Shown here piece by piece: positions 27,054 through 35,688 of a stretch of DNA of 64,000 bases. Source of the DNA: Rhodocyclus gracilis (lineage in GTDB: Bacteria > Pseudomonadota > Gammaproteobacteria > Burkholderiales > Rhodocyclaceae); NCBI RefSeq assembly GCF_009617575.1, contig NZ_WIXJ01000001.1, forward strand, positions 372,001 to 436,000, written 5' to 3'. The position numbers and the translations under genes were made by a program. Positions within the stretch are counted from its first letter, which is position 1, and each line of letters begins with the position of its first letter. A model generated the notes under the pieces. That model had not been told where the DNA came from and ran no database searches. It saw nothing but the letters and a program-made list of their open reading frames with translations.

Positions 27054-27358
27054 GGAAGCAAGAGCCAAGATCGGGCGGCGAATGGTAGCACTGTTGCTGC
27101 CGACGGCACTGCGGGCAACGGGCGCGGCTGACCGCCTTACCCGCCTTTGTCCGCATTCCACGCCGTCGCATGCCGCCGCACGCCACATGTGCGCCCCTCG
27201 GCAGAGCCGCCGTGCCACGCCCGCTCCACGCCAATGTTCGCCAGCGCACAGATCACCGGCGGACGAAGCTGCAACCTCGTACAGCGGGCCGGCCTGTGGA
27301 GAGTCAGACGGCCCTGAGCGAGCGATTCCCGATGTTTTCCGAGGTAAAGGAGAGAACC

Positions 27359-27922
27359 ATGAGCACCCTGCGCCGTAGCTTCCAACACCTGTTCATCATC
27401 GCGGCGACCACCTGCGCCCTGACCGGCTTCAGCCAGCAGGCTGCCGCTGCCAGCGCCGAAGACCTCAACAAGGATGCTGCCCAATCCTTGCAGACGCTCT
27501 ACCGCAGCAACCCCGTCGCGGAGAGCATCGCCAAGAAGGCGCGCGCCATCCTGATCTTCCCGAGCATCGTCAAGGCTGGCCTCGTTTTCGGCGGCAGTTA
27601 CGGCGAAGGAGTGCTCACCCGTGACGCGCACACGGTCGGCTACTACAACTCGGTGTCGGCCTCCTGGGGCTGGCAGGCGGGTGCCGAGTCATATAGCTAC
27701 GTGGTGTTTCTGATGAGCGAAAAAGCGGTGAAGTACCTCGACCGCTCGAACGGATGGGAAATCGGCGTCGGCCCGACCGTCGTCGTCGTCAATGAGGGCG
27801 CGGCCAAAAACCTTTCTTCATCGACGCTGAAGGACGATGCTTATGCCTTCATCTACGACCAGCAAGGTCTGATGGCGAGCCTGAGCATCGAGGGCACCAA
27901 GATCTCGCGCATCAAGCGTTAA
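27359..27922 (+). CDS. Secreted SYLF/Ysc84-domain lipid-binding protein
   Basis: A 187-residue exported protein. A signal peptide covers about residues 1-31 (RRSFQHLFIIAATTCALTGF, then QQAAAAS). The SYLF domain follows, with KKARAILIFPSIVKAGLVFG, GWQAGAESYSYVVFLMS and GWEIGVGPTVVVVNEGAAK. Such domains bind phosphoinositides or other lipids; in bacteria the role is unclear. AAAGGAGAG upstream of the ATG is a strong ribosome binding site. A large convergent hairpin follows. Confidence 0.9.
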   Translation: MSTLRRSFQHLFIIAATTCALTGFSQQAAAASAEDLNKDAAQSLQTLYRSNPVAESIAKKARAILIFPSIVKAGLVFGGSYGEGVLTRDAHTVGYYNSVSASWGWQAGAESYSYVVFLMSEKAVKYLDRSNGWEIGVGPTVVVVNEGAAKNLSSSTLKDDAYAFIYDQQGLMASLSIEGTKISRIKR

Positions 27923-27933
27923 GCGCCCGGCAC

Positions 27934-27960
27934 GGCTGCTGCCATCTAACGGCAGCAGCC
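27934..27960. terminator. Candidate bidirectional hairpin between convergent genes
   Basis: GGCTGCTGCC (27934-27943) and GGCAGCAGCC (27951-27960) form a perfect 10-bp stem. The 7-base loop carries the stop codon of the minus-strand GGDEF/EAL gene. There is no T-run on either side, so termination by this hairpin is uncertain. Confidence 0.5.
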
Positions 27961-30831
27961 GCTCTCCAGCGAACATCCGTGGCTTTCGCCCAAGGCCCGC
28001 TGTTGGCATTGCAGGCGCCACTGCAAGGTCTTGAGGCGCAGAAAGCCCCGCTGCACCGCGTCTTCGTCGCCGGCGGCCTTGCTCTGACACAATCGCTCGG
28101 CAAGCATGTGCACCTGCTCATGCAGATGGACGACGGCAGCGAGTGCCGGACGGTCGCCATAGCGATCAGGCGCCTCGTTCTCCAGCCAATCGGCGAAGTG
28201 GCAATGCCGCCCCTCGGGCTGTGACACGGGTCCGACGGCGAGCAGGTAGTTTTCGACCGACCGCTCCCATGCGCGATGCTCGCTGCTGGCAAAGAGCAGC
28301 GGTCGCTCCGCGCGCTCCACCAGCGGCAGGTCGCTCCACGCCGGATCAGGCCGCCAGGCCGCCATCCAGGCGGCGAAGTCACCCGCCGGCATCGGCCGCG
28401 CGATACCGTAGCCCTGCGCCAGATCGCAGCCCAACTGCAACAGAATCGCCCCATGCTCGACCGTCTCGACCCCTTCGGCGACGACCTGCCGGCCAAAGGC
28501 GTTCGCCAGCCCCAGCACGCCGTCGAGGATGGAGAGATAGTCCGGATCGTCGAGCATGTCGCAGACGAAGCTCTGATCGATCTTCAGATGCGTCACCGGC
28601 AAGCGTTTGAGGTAGGTCAGTGACGAGTAGCCAGTGCCAAAGTCGTCGAGCGAAAACATCACGCCGATCTTGCGACAGGCGTCGATGACCTGCGAGGCTT
28701 GCGCCATATCTTCAAGGGCGCTGGTTTCGAGCACCTCCATTTCGAGATCACCGGCCTTGACCTGCGGATGGGCGGCCAGCACGCCGCGTAAATGATCGAC
28801 AAAATCGGCCTGCTGCAACTGACGGGCGCCGATGTTGACGCTCACCGGCATGTGCAGGCCAGTATCGTGCCAGCGCTCGATCTGGCCGAGCGCATGCTCG
28901 ATCACCCACTTGCCGAGATCAACCGCCAGCGGATGATCCTCGATCAGCGGCAGGAAGGCCGCCGGTGGCAACAGCCCGCGTTCCGGGTGCTGCCAGCGGA
29001 TCAAGGCCTCGACGCCGATGACGGTGCCATTGCGCATGTTCACCTTCGGCTGAAAGTACAGCGTGAACTCGTTGTGCTTGAGCGCGCGACGAATGCGTTC
29101 GAGGCTTTCGTGCTGCCCGCGCATATGCCGATCCTGCTCGGCGTCGAACACATGGTAGCGATTCCGGCCGGCCAGCTTGGCCTGATACATGGCCTGATCG
29201 GCCTGCCGCAACAACTGATCCGCGTCGACCTCGGCGCCCTGCGGATAAAAGCTCACGCCAAGGCTCGCCGACACCTGGAGATTGAGCTGACCGAACTGCA
29301 TCGGCTGCGCCGCCGCCGTGAGCAGACGATTGAGCATGTGTACACTGGCCGGCACATCGGCGAGATCGAGCAGCACGGCGACGAACTCGTCGCCGCCGAG
29401 CCGCGCCAGCGTGTCGCCCTCGCGTAGCGCCTGCTTCATGCGTGAGGCGACCGTCACCAGCACGCGGTCGCCGGCCTGATGGCCGTGACGGTCGTTGATT
29501 TCCTTGAAGCCATCGAGATCGAGATACACCAGCGCGATCGACTGCCCGCGCCGCTGCGATTGCGCCATCGCCTGTTGCAGACGATCAGCGAGCAGCATGC
29601 GGTTGGGCAGGCGTGTCAGCGCGTCGTAGTGGGCGATGTACTCCAACTGCCGCTCATGCTCCTTGATCGGCGTGATGTCGGAAAAAAGCGCGACATGCTG
29701 GCGAATCGTCCCGTGCGCATCGCGTACGGCGCTGACCGTCAACATCAGCGCATACGCCCCGCCATCGCGGCGGCGGCTCCAGAATTCGCCGTACCAGTAG
29801 CCGTCGGTCTGCAAGCCTTGCCAGATCGTCGTCGAAAAGAGATCGGCGTCGCCCCCCAGGCCCAGCGCACGCGGAGAACGTCCGAGTACCTCATCGCGCC
29901 GATGGCCGGTAATGTTCTCGAAGGCATCGTTGACGGCGACGATGTTGCCCTCGGCGTCGGTGATCATGATGCCCTCGCGGGCGTGTGTGAAGACATTGGC
30001 CGCCAGATGCAACTGCTCCTCCGCCCGCCGCCGCTCGGTGATGTCTTCAAAGACGGTGACAAAGCGCGACGGAGCGGGCGAAAACACCTTGACGCGAAAA
30101 AGCCGCCCCAGCGGCACGAACATTTCCTCGAACTCGGTCGGCTGCCGCGTGGCGACGACCTTGACGTAGGTTTCGAGAAAAGGCGCCACCGCCGTGCCGA
30201 AGGCCTGCGTCGCCGGTCGCCCGATCACCGCCTCGCGACGCATGCCGGTCTGCTGCTCGAAGGCCGGATTGGTATCGATGATGCAGTAGTCGACGACGTT
30301 TCCGCCATCGTCATAGAGCAACTCGTGCAGAGCGATACCCTCGGACATCGCCGAAAACAGCGAGGCAAAGCGCGCCTCGCTTTCGCGCATTTTCTGCTGC
30401 GCACGCTTGCGCTCGGTAACGTCCTCGAACATCACGTACACGCCGAGCAAGGCCTCGCTCTCGTCGCGCAGCGGAAAAGCGCCGACGTTCAGCCAGGTGT
30501 AGGCCTCCTGCTCGGGGTTGAAGACCCCCATGCCGACATCAAGCACCGCCTCGCCGGTACGTAGCGCCTCCATCGCCGGGTGCTCCTCGCCCGGAAAAGG
30601 CGAGCCGTCGTCGCGAACGGCGCGCCAGCGCGGATCGACCGACTTCAGCCCGCGCATCTGGGCAAAGGAGAGGCCAAGGATGCGTTCGGCCGCCGGATTG
30701 GCGGTCTTGATACGGGCAAACGCGTCCTGAAAGATGATTCCCAGCGGTAAGGAATCGAACAACAGGCCGCTGAACGGGTAACGGGAAAAGCCCGGTTTGC
30801 GGGTATTGCCGGAAGCACTGTCGACCGCCAT
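27946..30831 (-). CDS. PAS-PAS-PAS-GGDEF-EAL protein with C-terminal zinc-binding CZB domain
   Basis: A 961-residue cyclic di-GMP enzyme. Three PAS-like domains (about 20-135, 150-265, 275-395) precede a GGDEF domain with intact RLGGDEF (479-483) and an RxxD inhibition site (REGD). An EAL domain follows with intact EALIRW (608-610) and DDFGTGYSS. The C-terminal 110 residues look like a CZB zinc sensor with ligand set H852 (SEHRAW), C877 (HCHFADW), H904 and H908 (LHEQVH). No transmembrane helix is visible from the chosen ATG 30831. Net synthesis or breakdown of cyclic di-GMP cannot be told from sequence. It is divergent from the KaiC-like operon. Confidence 0.92.
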   Translation of the reverse strand: MAVDSASGNTRKPGFSRYPFSGLLFDSLPLGIIFQDAFARIKTANPAAERILGLSFAQMRGLKSVDPRWRAVRDDGSPFPGEEHPAMEALRTGEAVLDVGMGVFNPEQEAYTWLNVGAFPLRDESEALLGVYVMFEDVTERKRAQQKMRESEARFASLFSAMSEGIALHELLYDDGGNVVDYCIIDTNPAFEQQTGMRREAVIGRPATQAFGTAVAPFLETYVKVVATRQPTEFEEMFVPLGRLFRVKVFSPAPSRFVTVFEDITERRRAEEQLHLAANVFTHAREGIMITDAEGNIVAVNDAFENITGHRRDEVLGRSPRALGLGGDADLFSTTIWQGLQTDGYWYGEFWSRRRDGGAYALMLTVSAVRDAHGTIRQHVALFSDITPIKEHERQLEYIAHYDALTRLPNRMLLADRLQQAMAQSQRRGQSIALVYLDLDGFKEINDRHGHQAGDRVLVTVASRMKQALREGDTLARLGGDEFVAVLLDLADVPASVHMLNRLLTAAAQPMQFGQLNLQVSASLGVSFYPQGAEVDADQLLRQADQAMYQAKLAGRNRYHVFDAEQDRHMRGQHESLERIRRALKHNEFTLYFQPKVNMRNGTVIGVEALIRWQHPERGLLPPAAFLPLIEDHPLAVDLGKWVIEHALGQIERWHDTGLHMPVSVNIGARQLQQADFVDHLRGVLAAHPQVKAGDLEMEVLETSALEDMAQASQVIDACRKIGVMFSLDDFGTGYSSLTYLKRLPVTHLKIDQSFVCDMLDDPDYLSILDGVLGLANAFGRQVVAEGVETVEHGAILLQLGCDLAQGYGIARPMPAGDFAAWMAAWRPDPAWSDLPLVERAERPLLFASSEHRAWERSVENYLLAVGPVSQPEGRHCHFADWLENEAPDRYGDRPALAAVVHLHEQVHMLAERLCQSKAAGDEDAVQRGFLRLKTLQWRLQCQQRALGESHGCSLESGCCR

Positions 30832-30920
30832 ATTCGATCCCCGGTGCAAAGTAAAAAAACCGACGAAAATCGCGCCTGTCATTGCCTCGCGCGGGCTGCT
30901 GTTGAATCGGAAGTGGTTGG

Positions 30921-30949
30921 TTGACAAAAAAAATCTACGTTCGTGCGAT
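30921..30949 (+). promoter_or_regulatory. Predicted promoter of the KaiC-like operon
   Basis: Consensus -35 TTGACA at 30921-30926, a 17-base A-rich spacer, then TGCGAT (30944-30949) as a weak -10. It lies in the 151-base gap between the divergent GGDEF/EAL gene and the 151-residue gene. Confidence 0.5.
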
Positions 30950-30982
30950 AGCGTACGGATAGTCGGCGCCATTCCCGCAAAA

Positions 30983-31438
30983 ATGCCGATGGCACACAGG
31001 CAGAAGAACGAGGACGCCAGGGTGATTGAGGACGACGACGCCATAGGTGCCACCCTTGCCCACTACGCCGGCCCGACGCCAGACGCGCAAGCCATGGCGA
31101 ATGCCACCCTCGTCGTATGGCAGCTCATCCGCACTCACCTCACCCCCATGATCGGCGAGCGCGGCGTCGATGTACTGCTCAGCCGCGCCCTGCATCTCGC
31201 GAGCACGACCTATGCGGGCCTGGGGATCGACGGCATCCACGACAGCATCGAACTGCAACGCCATGTGCAGGCGGCCCTCGCCGGCCAGACGGCGGATCGC
31301 GCCGGGCAAGCCAGCCATTGCCTGCTGACGATATTCACCGAGTTGCTGGCGGACTTGATCGGCGACTCGCTGACCGCTCGCCTGCTCGCGCCGGTCTGGG
31401 CGACGCCGCCCGATCGCACAGAGGAGTCCGCCCCATGA
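30983..31438 (+). CDS. Uncharacterised 151-residue protein leading the KaiC-like operon
   Basis: I do not recognise the family. The protein is predicted all-helical, with a central block ATLVVWQLIRTHLTPMIGER and another rich in Leu and Ala (LLTIFTELLADLIGDSL). It has no signal peptide and is not KaiB-like: the thioredoxin-type fold pattern is absent. The start is uncertain: ATG 30983 or 30989 lack a Shine-Dalgarno, while GTG 31022 has GAGGA 7 bases upstream and would give 138 residues. Its stop overlaps the ATG of the KaiC-like gene (ATGA, 31435-31438). It could be a partner or adaptor of that ATPase. Confidence 0.7.
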   Translation: MPMAHRQKNEDARVIEDDDAIGATLAHYAGPTPDAQAMANATLVVWQLIRTHLTPMIGERGVDVLLSRALHLASTTYAGLGIDGIHDSIELQRHVQAALAGQTADRAGQASHCLLTIFTELLADLIGDSLTARLLAPVWATPPDRTEESAP

Positions 31439-32937
31439 ATTCGCACGTTCCGATCCGCCGTCTCGCCACCGGCGTTGCCGGACTCGACGCCATTCTTGGC
31501 GGTGGCCTGCCCGAGTTCTCGTTCAACGTGATCGTTGGCGCGCCCGGTTCGGGCAAGACCACCCTCGCCCACCAGATCATGTTCGCGCTCGCCGAGCGCG
31601 GCCGCACCGCGCTCTATTTCACTGTCCTCGGCGAAGCGCCGCTGAAGATGCTGCGCTACCAGCAGCAGTTTTCGTTCTTCAACGCCGACAAAATCAACGA
31701 CAGCATCCACTTCATCAACCTCAGCGAAGAAATCGTCAACGGCGATCTTGGCCGGGTGCTGACGCGCATCGCGCGCGAAGTCGAAGCGCTCTCACCGGCG
31801 CTGGTATTTGTTGATTCGTTCCGCTCGCTGATCAGCGAGTCGCAGACGGCGGCAAACGGCGTGATCGGCCAGCAGCAATTTCTGCAACATCTGGGCAACC
31901 AGTTGTCCGGCTGGCAGGCGACGACGTTTCTCGTCGGTGAGGCGTGCGTCGAGGAGAATCCGCCGCCGATCTTTACCGTCGCCGACGGGCTGATCGCCCT
32001 CTTCCAGAGCGTCCATCGCAACTCGATGGTGCGTAAGATGCAGGTGCTCAAAATGCGCGGACAGGCAACGCGGCCGGGCATGCACACCTTCCGCATCAGC
32101 GGCGACGGCGTCGAGGTCTATCCGGCTGCCATCATCCACGACGACAGCGGCGCCCGCGCCGCACCGCGCGATCCCGGTGAGGGCGGCACGCGTATCGCCA
32201 TCGGCGTGCCGCGTCTCGACGACATGCTGGGCGGCGGCTTGCCGGCCGGTTATTCGATGCTCGTCGCCGGGCCGTCGGGATCGGGCAAGACCATTCTGGG
32301 AACGGCCTTTCTCGTCGAGGGCGTCCGCCGCGGCGAGCCGGGCATCATTGTCGCCTTCGAACAGACACCGAGCCAGTCGCGCACACGCACCCTCGACGAC
32401 CTCATCCGCGCCGGCAAGATCGGCCTGATCAATACGCGCTCGCTGGATCTGTCGATCGACGAGATCGTCCAGCACCTGATCGAACTCATCCAGAGCATGC
32501 ACGCGACGCGCGTCGTCATCGACTCCCTCTCCGGATTCGAGCTGGCGGTCGCCCCGACCTTCCGCGAGGACTTCCGCGAATCGCTGTTCCGGATGATCGC
32601 TGCGCTCTCCGGCATGGGCGTCAGCGTGCTGATGACCTCCGAACTCGAAGACCGCTACACCGACCTGCGCTTTAGCCCCTACGGCTCGGCCTTCCTCACC
32701 GACGCCATCATCGTCCAGCGCTACATCGAGATCGACAGCCGCCTGCAGCGCGTCATGGCCGTCGTCAAAGTACGCGGCAGCGCGCACAGCGACGAACTGC
32801 GGCGCTTCGAGATCACCGACGATGGCATCTGCATCGGCGACACCGTGCTCGACTACGAGGGTCTGCTCGGCGGCCGCCCGACCCTCCGGCACTCATCAAC
32901 GCCCGCCACGCCAGACAAATCGGGCAAATCGCCATGA
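31435..32937 (+). CDS. KaiC-like double-domain ATPase
   Basis: A 500-residue protein of two tandem RecA-fold KaiC domains. The first Walker A is GAPGSGKTT (lysine 41) and the second GPSGSGKTI (lysine 285); both start with the typical GVxxLDxxLGGGLP-like loop. Compared by eye with cyanobacterial KaiC, the second-domain segment GSAFLTDAIIVQRYIE has Ala-Phe where the phosphorylated Ser431-Thr432 pair lies, so a classical clock phosphocycle is unlikely. No kaiA or kaiB is nearby. Both ends overlap neighbours by ATGA, so it is made in step with the 151-residue protein and the diguanylate cyclase. Confidence 0.93.
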   Translation: MNSHVPIRRLATGVAGLDAILGGGLPEFSFNVIVGAPGSGKTTLAHQIMFALAERGRTALYFTVLGEAPLKMLRYQQQFSFFNADKINDSIHFINLSEEIVNGDLGRVLTRIAREVEALSPALVFVDSFRSLISESQTAANGVIGQQQFLQHLGNQLSGWQATTFLVGEACVEENPPPIFTVADGLIALFQSVHRNSMVRKMQVLKMRGQATRPGMHTFRISGDGVEVYPAAIIHDDSGARAAPRDPGEGGTRIAIGVPRLDDMLGGGLPAGYSMLVAGPSGSGKTILGTAFLVEGVRRGEPGIIVAFEQTPSQSRTRTLDDLIRAGKIGLINTRSLDLSIDEIVQHLIELIQSMHATRVVIDSLSGFELAVAPTFREDFRESLFRMIAALSGMGVSVLMTSELEDRYTDLRFSPYGSAFLTDAIIVQRYIEIDSRLQRVMAVVKVRGSAHSDELRRFEITDDGICIGDTVLDYEGLLGGRPTLRHSSTPATPDKSGKSP

Positions 32938-33824
32938 ACGCCGTGCGTAGCCGCCGCCCGCCCACGGGCCGCATCGCGCCAGCGCCCGAACAGGCCACTC
33001 CGCCCACTCCCGGCGCAGGCGCGCTAAGCGAACGCGAAGCCCTCGTCACGGCAGCCGAAGCGGCACTCCAGCAGCGCGAACGTGCGCTCGAACAACGCGA
33101 GCTCGCCGTACAAACTCGAGAAGAACTCGCCAACGAGCAGGCCCTGCGACGGATACACACTGAAACGCAACTGCGCGAAGCCAACGAACATCTGGTACTC
33201 GCCTCACTGCGCGCGCAGACGAAGACCGAAGCCGCCGAAACGGCGACAGCGCAAATGTCCTTCCTCGCCGAACACGATTTTCTGACCGGGCTGCCCAACC
33301 GCTCGCTGCTGCTCGACCGACTAGCGCAATCGATCACGCTGGCGCGCCGGCATGGCACCAAGATCGCGTTGATGTATCTCGATCTCGACCACTTCAAGGA
33401 AATCAACGATTCCCTCGGGCACCCGGCCGGCGACCAGCTGCTGCAATCGACGGCGCAGCGCCTGCAAACCTGCGTGCGCAACTCCGACACGGTGAGCCGC
33501 CTGGGGGGCGACGAATTCGTGCTGCTGCTCAGCGACATCGACACCGCGCAAGACACCATCCTCACTGCCGAAAAACTCATCGCCAGCATGGCCGCGCCAC
33601 ATGCCATCGCCGGGCATCAGCTGCACGTCACCCTGAGCATCGGCATCAGCCTCTTCCCCGACGACGGGCAAGACGTCGACAGCATGCTCAAGAATGCCGA
33701 CACGGCGATGTACCACGCCAAACGCAGCGGTCGAAACCGCTATCAGCTTTTCGCGCCCACCATGAATTTCCGCCAGGCCGAACGTCGCTCCGGCACGCCT
33801 TCCGAGCACGCGCCGCCGCTTTGA
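32934..33824 (+). CDS. Coiled-coil diguanylate cyclase
   Basis: A 296-residue cytosolic protein. Residues about 30-110 form a heptad-like coiled coil with repeated ReAL/ReLA units (LQQRERALEQRELAVQTREE), followed by a full GGDEF domain: LTGLPNRSLLLDRL, LDLDHFKEINDSLGH and RLGGDEF (191-195). The RNSD at 182-185 is an I-site in canonical position, so product inhibition is expected. It should make cyclic di-GMP from two GTP. The ATG overlaps the stop of the KaiC-like gene (32934-32937), which suggests the ATPase controls it, perhaps through the coiled coil. Confidence 0.94.
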   Translation: MNAVRSRRPPTGRIAPAPEQATPPTPGAGALSEREALVTAAEAALQQRERALEQRELAVQTREELANEQALRRIHTETQLREANEHLVLASLRAQTKTEAAETATAQMSFLAEHDFLTGLPNRSLLLDRLAQSITLARRHGTKIALMYLDLDHFKEINDSLGHPAGDQLLQSTAQRLQTCVRNSDTVSRLGGDEFVLLLSDIDTAQDTILTAEKLIASMAAPHAIAGHQLHVTLSIGISLFPDDGQDVDSMLKNADTAMYHAKRSGRNRYQLFAPTMNFRQAERRSGTPSEHAPPL

Positions 33825-33861
33825 AGAACGCGCACCGCGCCGCCCTGACGCCGGGCGCAGC

Positions 33862-34266
33862 TCAGTCGCCGAGCGAACGCCTTCCGGCCTTCACCGCGCC
33901 ACGCCGTGCCTTGCTCTGCAAACGCCGCTCGATGGCCCCGCGACCAGGCTGCGTGGCCCGTCGTTTTTTCGGCACATGAGCAACACGGTCGATCAGTTCC
34001 TGCAAGCGCGCCAGCGCCTCCGCCCGATTCTTCTCCTGCTGACGGAACGCCTGCGCCTTGATGACGATAACGCCATCCTTGCTGATGCGCTGATCGCCGA
34101 GGCGCAGCAAACGCTCGCGAATCGCCTCCGGCAGCGCGGACGCGGCGATGTCGAAGCGCAAATGGACAGCGGTCGACACCTTATTGACGTTCTGCCCGCC
34201 CGCCCCCTGCGCGCGGATGGCCGTCATCTCGACATCGTCAAGGCTGATTTGCAGCGAGGGTTTCAT
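33862..34266 (-). CDS. arfB: Alternative ribosome-rescue factor ArfB (YaeJ)
   Basis: A 134-residue peptidyl-tRNA hydrolase that frees stalled ribosomes. The catalytic GGQ sits in [20 protein letters not shown] near the N-terminus, and a basic C-terminal tail ([20 protein letters not shown]) enters the mRNA channel. The ATG at 34266 is preferred over a GTG two codons earlier. The length fits the family. Confidence 0.96.
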   Translation of the reverse strand: MKPSLQISLDDVEMTAIRAQGAGGQNVNKVSTAVHLRFDIAASALPEAIRERLLRLGDQRISKDGVIVIKAQAFRQQEKNRAEALARLQELIDRVAHVPKKRRATQPGRGAIERRLQSKARRGAVKAGRRSLGD

Positions 34267-34356
34267 CCGCACATACTAGCGCAGAGCACGCCGCATCGCT
34301 CAGGACAGGCAGCGCGCCGGAAAGAACGCCCAGAGCGCTCGCAGAGCCCTGAGCGT

Positions 34357-35415
34357 TCAGAATTCGCGGACGACGGTGCTATCGGCCGGTGGTGCGTCGT
34401 GCACCACCGTCAGCGACAGCGTGCCGATGGTTCGCCCATCCTGCGTTCCCACGGTGAAGCGCCAGTCACCATCCGCCGGATCGGCGACCCACGAGTAGCC
34501 GCGGTAGCCACGCTCGCGGCCACCCGCCGTCTGGAACTGGCTGCGCGCCACCTCATGCCAGCCGGCCTCGTCGCGCATCTCCCAGCGGTGCTCCAGCGCG
34601 GCGGTGACGCCCTTCGGCGCGAAGACCGCCGACACCCCGTACAGGCGTTCGCCCTCGCGCAGATGCAGCGTCGTCGCCTGCTCACGCCAGAACTGCCAGG
34701 CGGGAGCTTTTTCCAGCGTCAGCGCATAATGGCCGCCGTGTTGCACAAATTCGTGTCCGACCGCCATGTCGCGCTTGACCAGCGGCACCGGCGCGATCAT
34801 GCCGTAGTTCCACGCCAGCAGGAGCACAGCCGCCAAGCCCCACGCCGGCAAGACGCTTCCCGGCCGACCGGGCGAAAGCCGCTGCAAGACGTGCGCCAGC
34901 ACCACGCCAACGCCAGTCGAGATGTAAAACCAGCGCGCATCCAGACTGCCAACGAGCTGAGGCAAGGCGAAGTTGAACAGCAGGATGGCGCTCAAGGCAA
35001 ACAGCGCCCAGGTGAGCGTGAAGCGCTTGCCGTAGCGTTTGCCGGCAAACTCGTTGCCGACGAGCAAGGCGCCGAGAAAAGCGGTCATCAGCCAGGTGCC
35101 GAGATGGCCCGAGCTTTTGAAGTAGAGAATGAACAGCGCCGAGAAGATGCCGCCGTAAAAGAAGTTGAGCAGCAGGTACGGCGCCTGCCAGAGCAACGCC
35201 GGCATGCGCCCGCGCAGACCCTCGCCCGGCTCGGGCGCCACCGCCTGCAAGGCCTCGCGCCGGGCCATCCAGAGCGCCAACACGGCGGCGCCGACGAGAA
35301 AGGCGCCCAGACGCCAGAAGTCGAGCGTCTTGACGCGCTGACCAATGGTCAGCGCATCCCAGATAAAGCCGCCAAGAAATGCAGCCAGCGGATAAAAGCG
35401 CCGCAAGGGGATCAC
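34357..35415 (-). CDS. DUF2914 membrane protein
   Basis: A 352-residue protein. The N-terminal half has about seven hydrophobic segments (APYLLLNFFYGGIFSALFIL). The C-terminal about 110 residues form a soluble beta-rich DUF2914 domain (GVSAVFAPKGVTAALEHRW, WVADPADGDWRFTVGTQDG). There is no ATG near the family start. I used a GTG at 35415 (VIPLRRFYPLAAFLGG), while a TTG at 35448 is also possible. The function is unknown. It lies just downstream of the tRNA-Ser terminator. Confidence 0.8.
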   Translation of the reverse strand: MIPLRRFYPLAAFLGGFIWDALTIGQRVKTLDFWRLGAFLVGAAVLALWMARREALQAVAPEPGEGLRGRMPALLWQAPYLLLNFFYGGIFSALFILYFKSSGHLGTWLMTAFLGALLVGNEFAGKRYGKRFTLTWALFALSAILLFNFALPQLVGSLDARWFYISTGVGVVLAHVLQRLSPGRPGSVLPAWGLAAVLLLAWNYGMIAPVPLVKRDMAVGHEFVQHGGHYALTLEKAPAWQFWREQATTLHLREGERLYGVSAVFAPKGVTAALEHRWEMRDEAGWHEVARSQFQTAGGRERGYRGYSWVADPADGDWRFTVGTQDGRTIGTLSLTVVHDAPPADSTVVREF

Positions 35416-35450
35416 AGCAGTCGTCTCGTCAAAAGCAGCAACGCCCAAAC

Positions 35451-35484
35451 GAAAAACCCCGCAGGGCTTGGCGCTCGGCGGGGT
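35451..35484 (-). terminator. Intrinsic terminator after tRNA-Ser(GCU)
   Basis: On the minus strand, stem ACCCCGC/GCGGGGT (35484-35478 and 35462-35456) with a 15-base loop is followed by TTTTT. It lies 39 bases beyond the tRNA 3' end. Confidence 0.7.
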
Positions 35485-35490
35485 ATTCGT

Positions 35491-35511
35491 AACGGTAAGA
35501 GACCGTTTTTT
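35491..35511 (+). terminator. Small plus-strand terminator-like hairpin
   Basis: AACGGT (35491-35496), loop AAGAG, ACCGTT (35502-35507), then TTTT. It points to the plus strand, where no gene precedes it nearby, so it may stop antisense transcription into the tRNA. Confidence 0.4.
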
Positions 35512-35522
35512 GCCATGTCACT

Positions 35523-35616
35523 TGGCGGAGACGGAGGGATTCGAACCCTCGATACGAGTTTTAGCCCGTATGCTCCCTTAGCAGGGGAGTGCCTTCGACC
35601 TCTCGGCCACGTCTCC
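35523..35616 (-). tRNA. tRNA-Ser (anticodon GCU)
   Basis: The minus-strand cloverleaf of 94 bases including CCA begins GGAGACG and ends CGTCTCC-G-CCA. The anticodon loop reads CT-GCT-AA, the T-loop is GGTTCGAATCC, and the long variable arm of a type II tRNA is present. It reads AGU and AGC codons. It is downstream of lysC on the same strand. Confidence 0.95.
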
Positions 35617-35688
35617 GAGGCGGGCGGATAATAACGGGTTCGCCGCCCGGGGTCAAACCGCCTGTGACAATACAGACAAACCGGTCAG

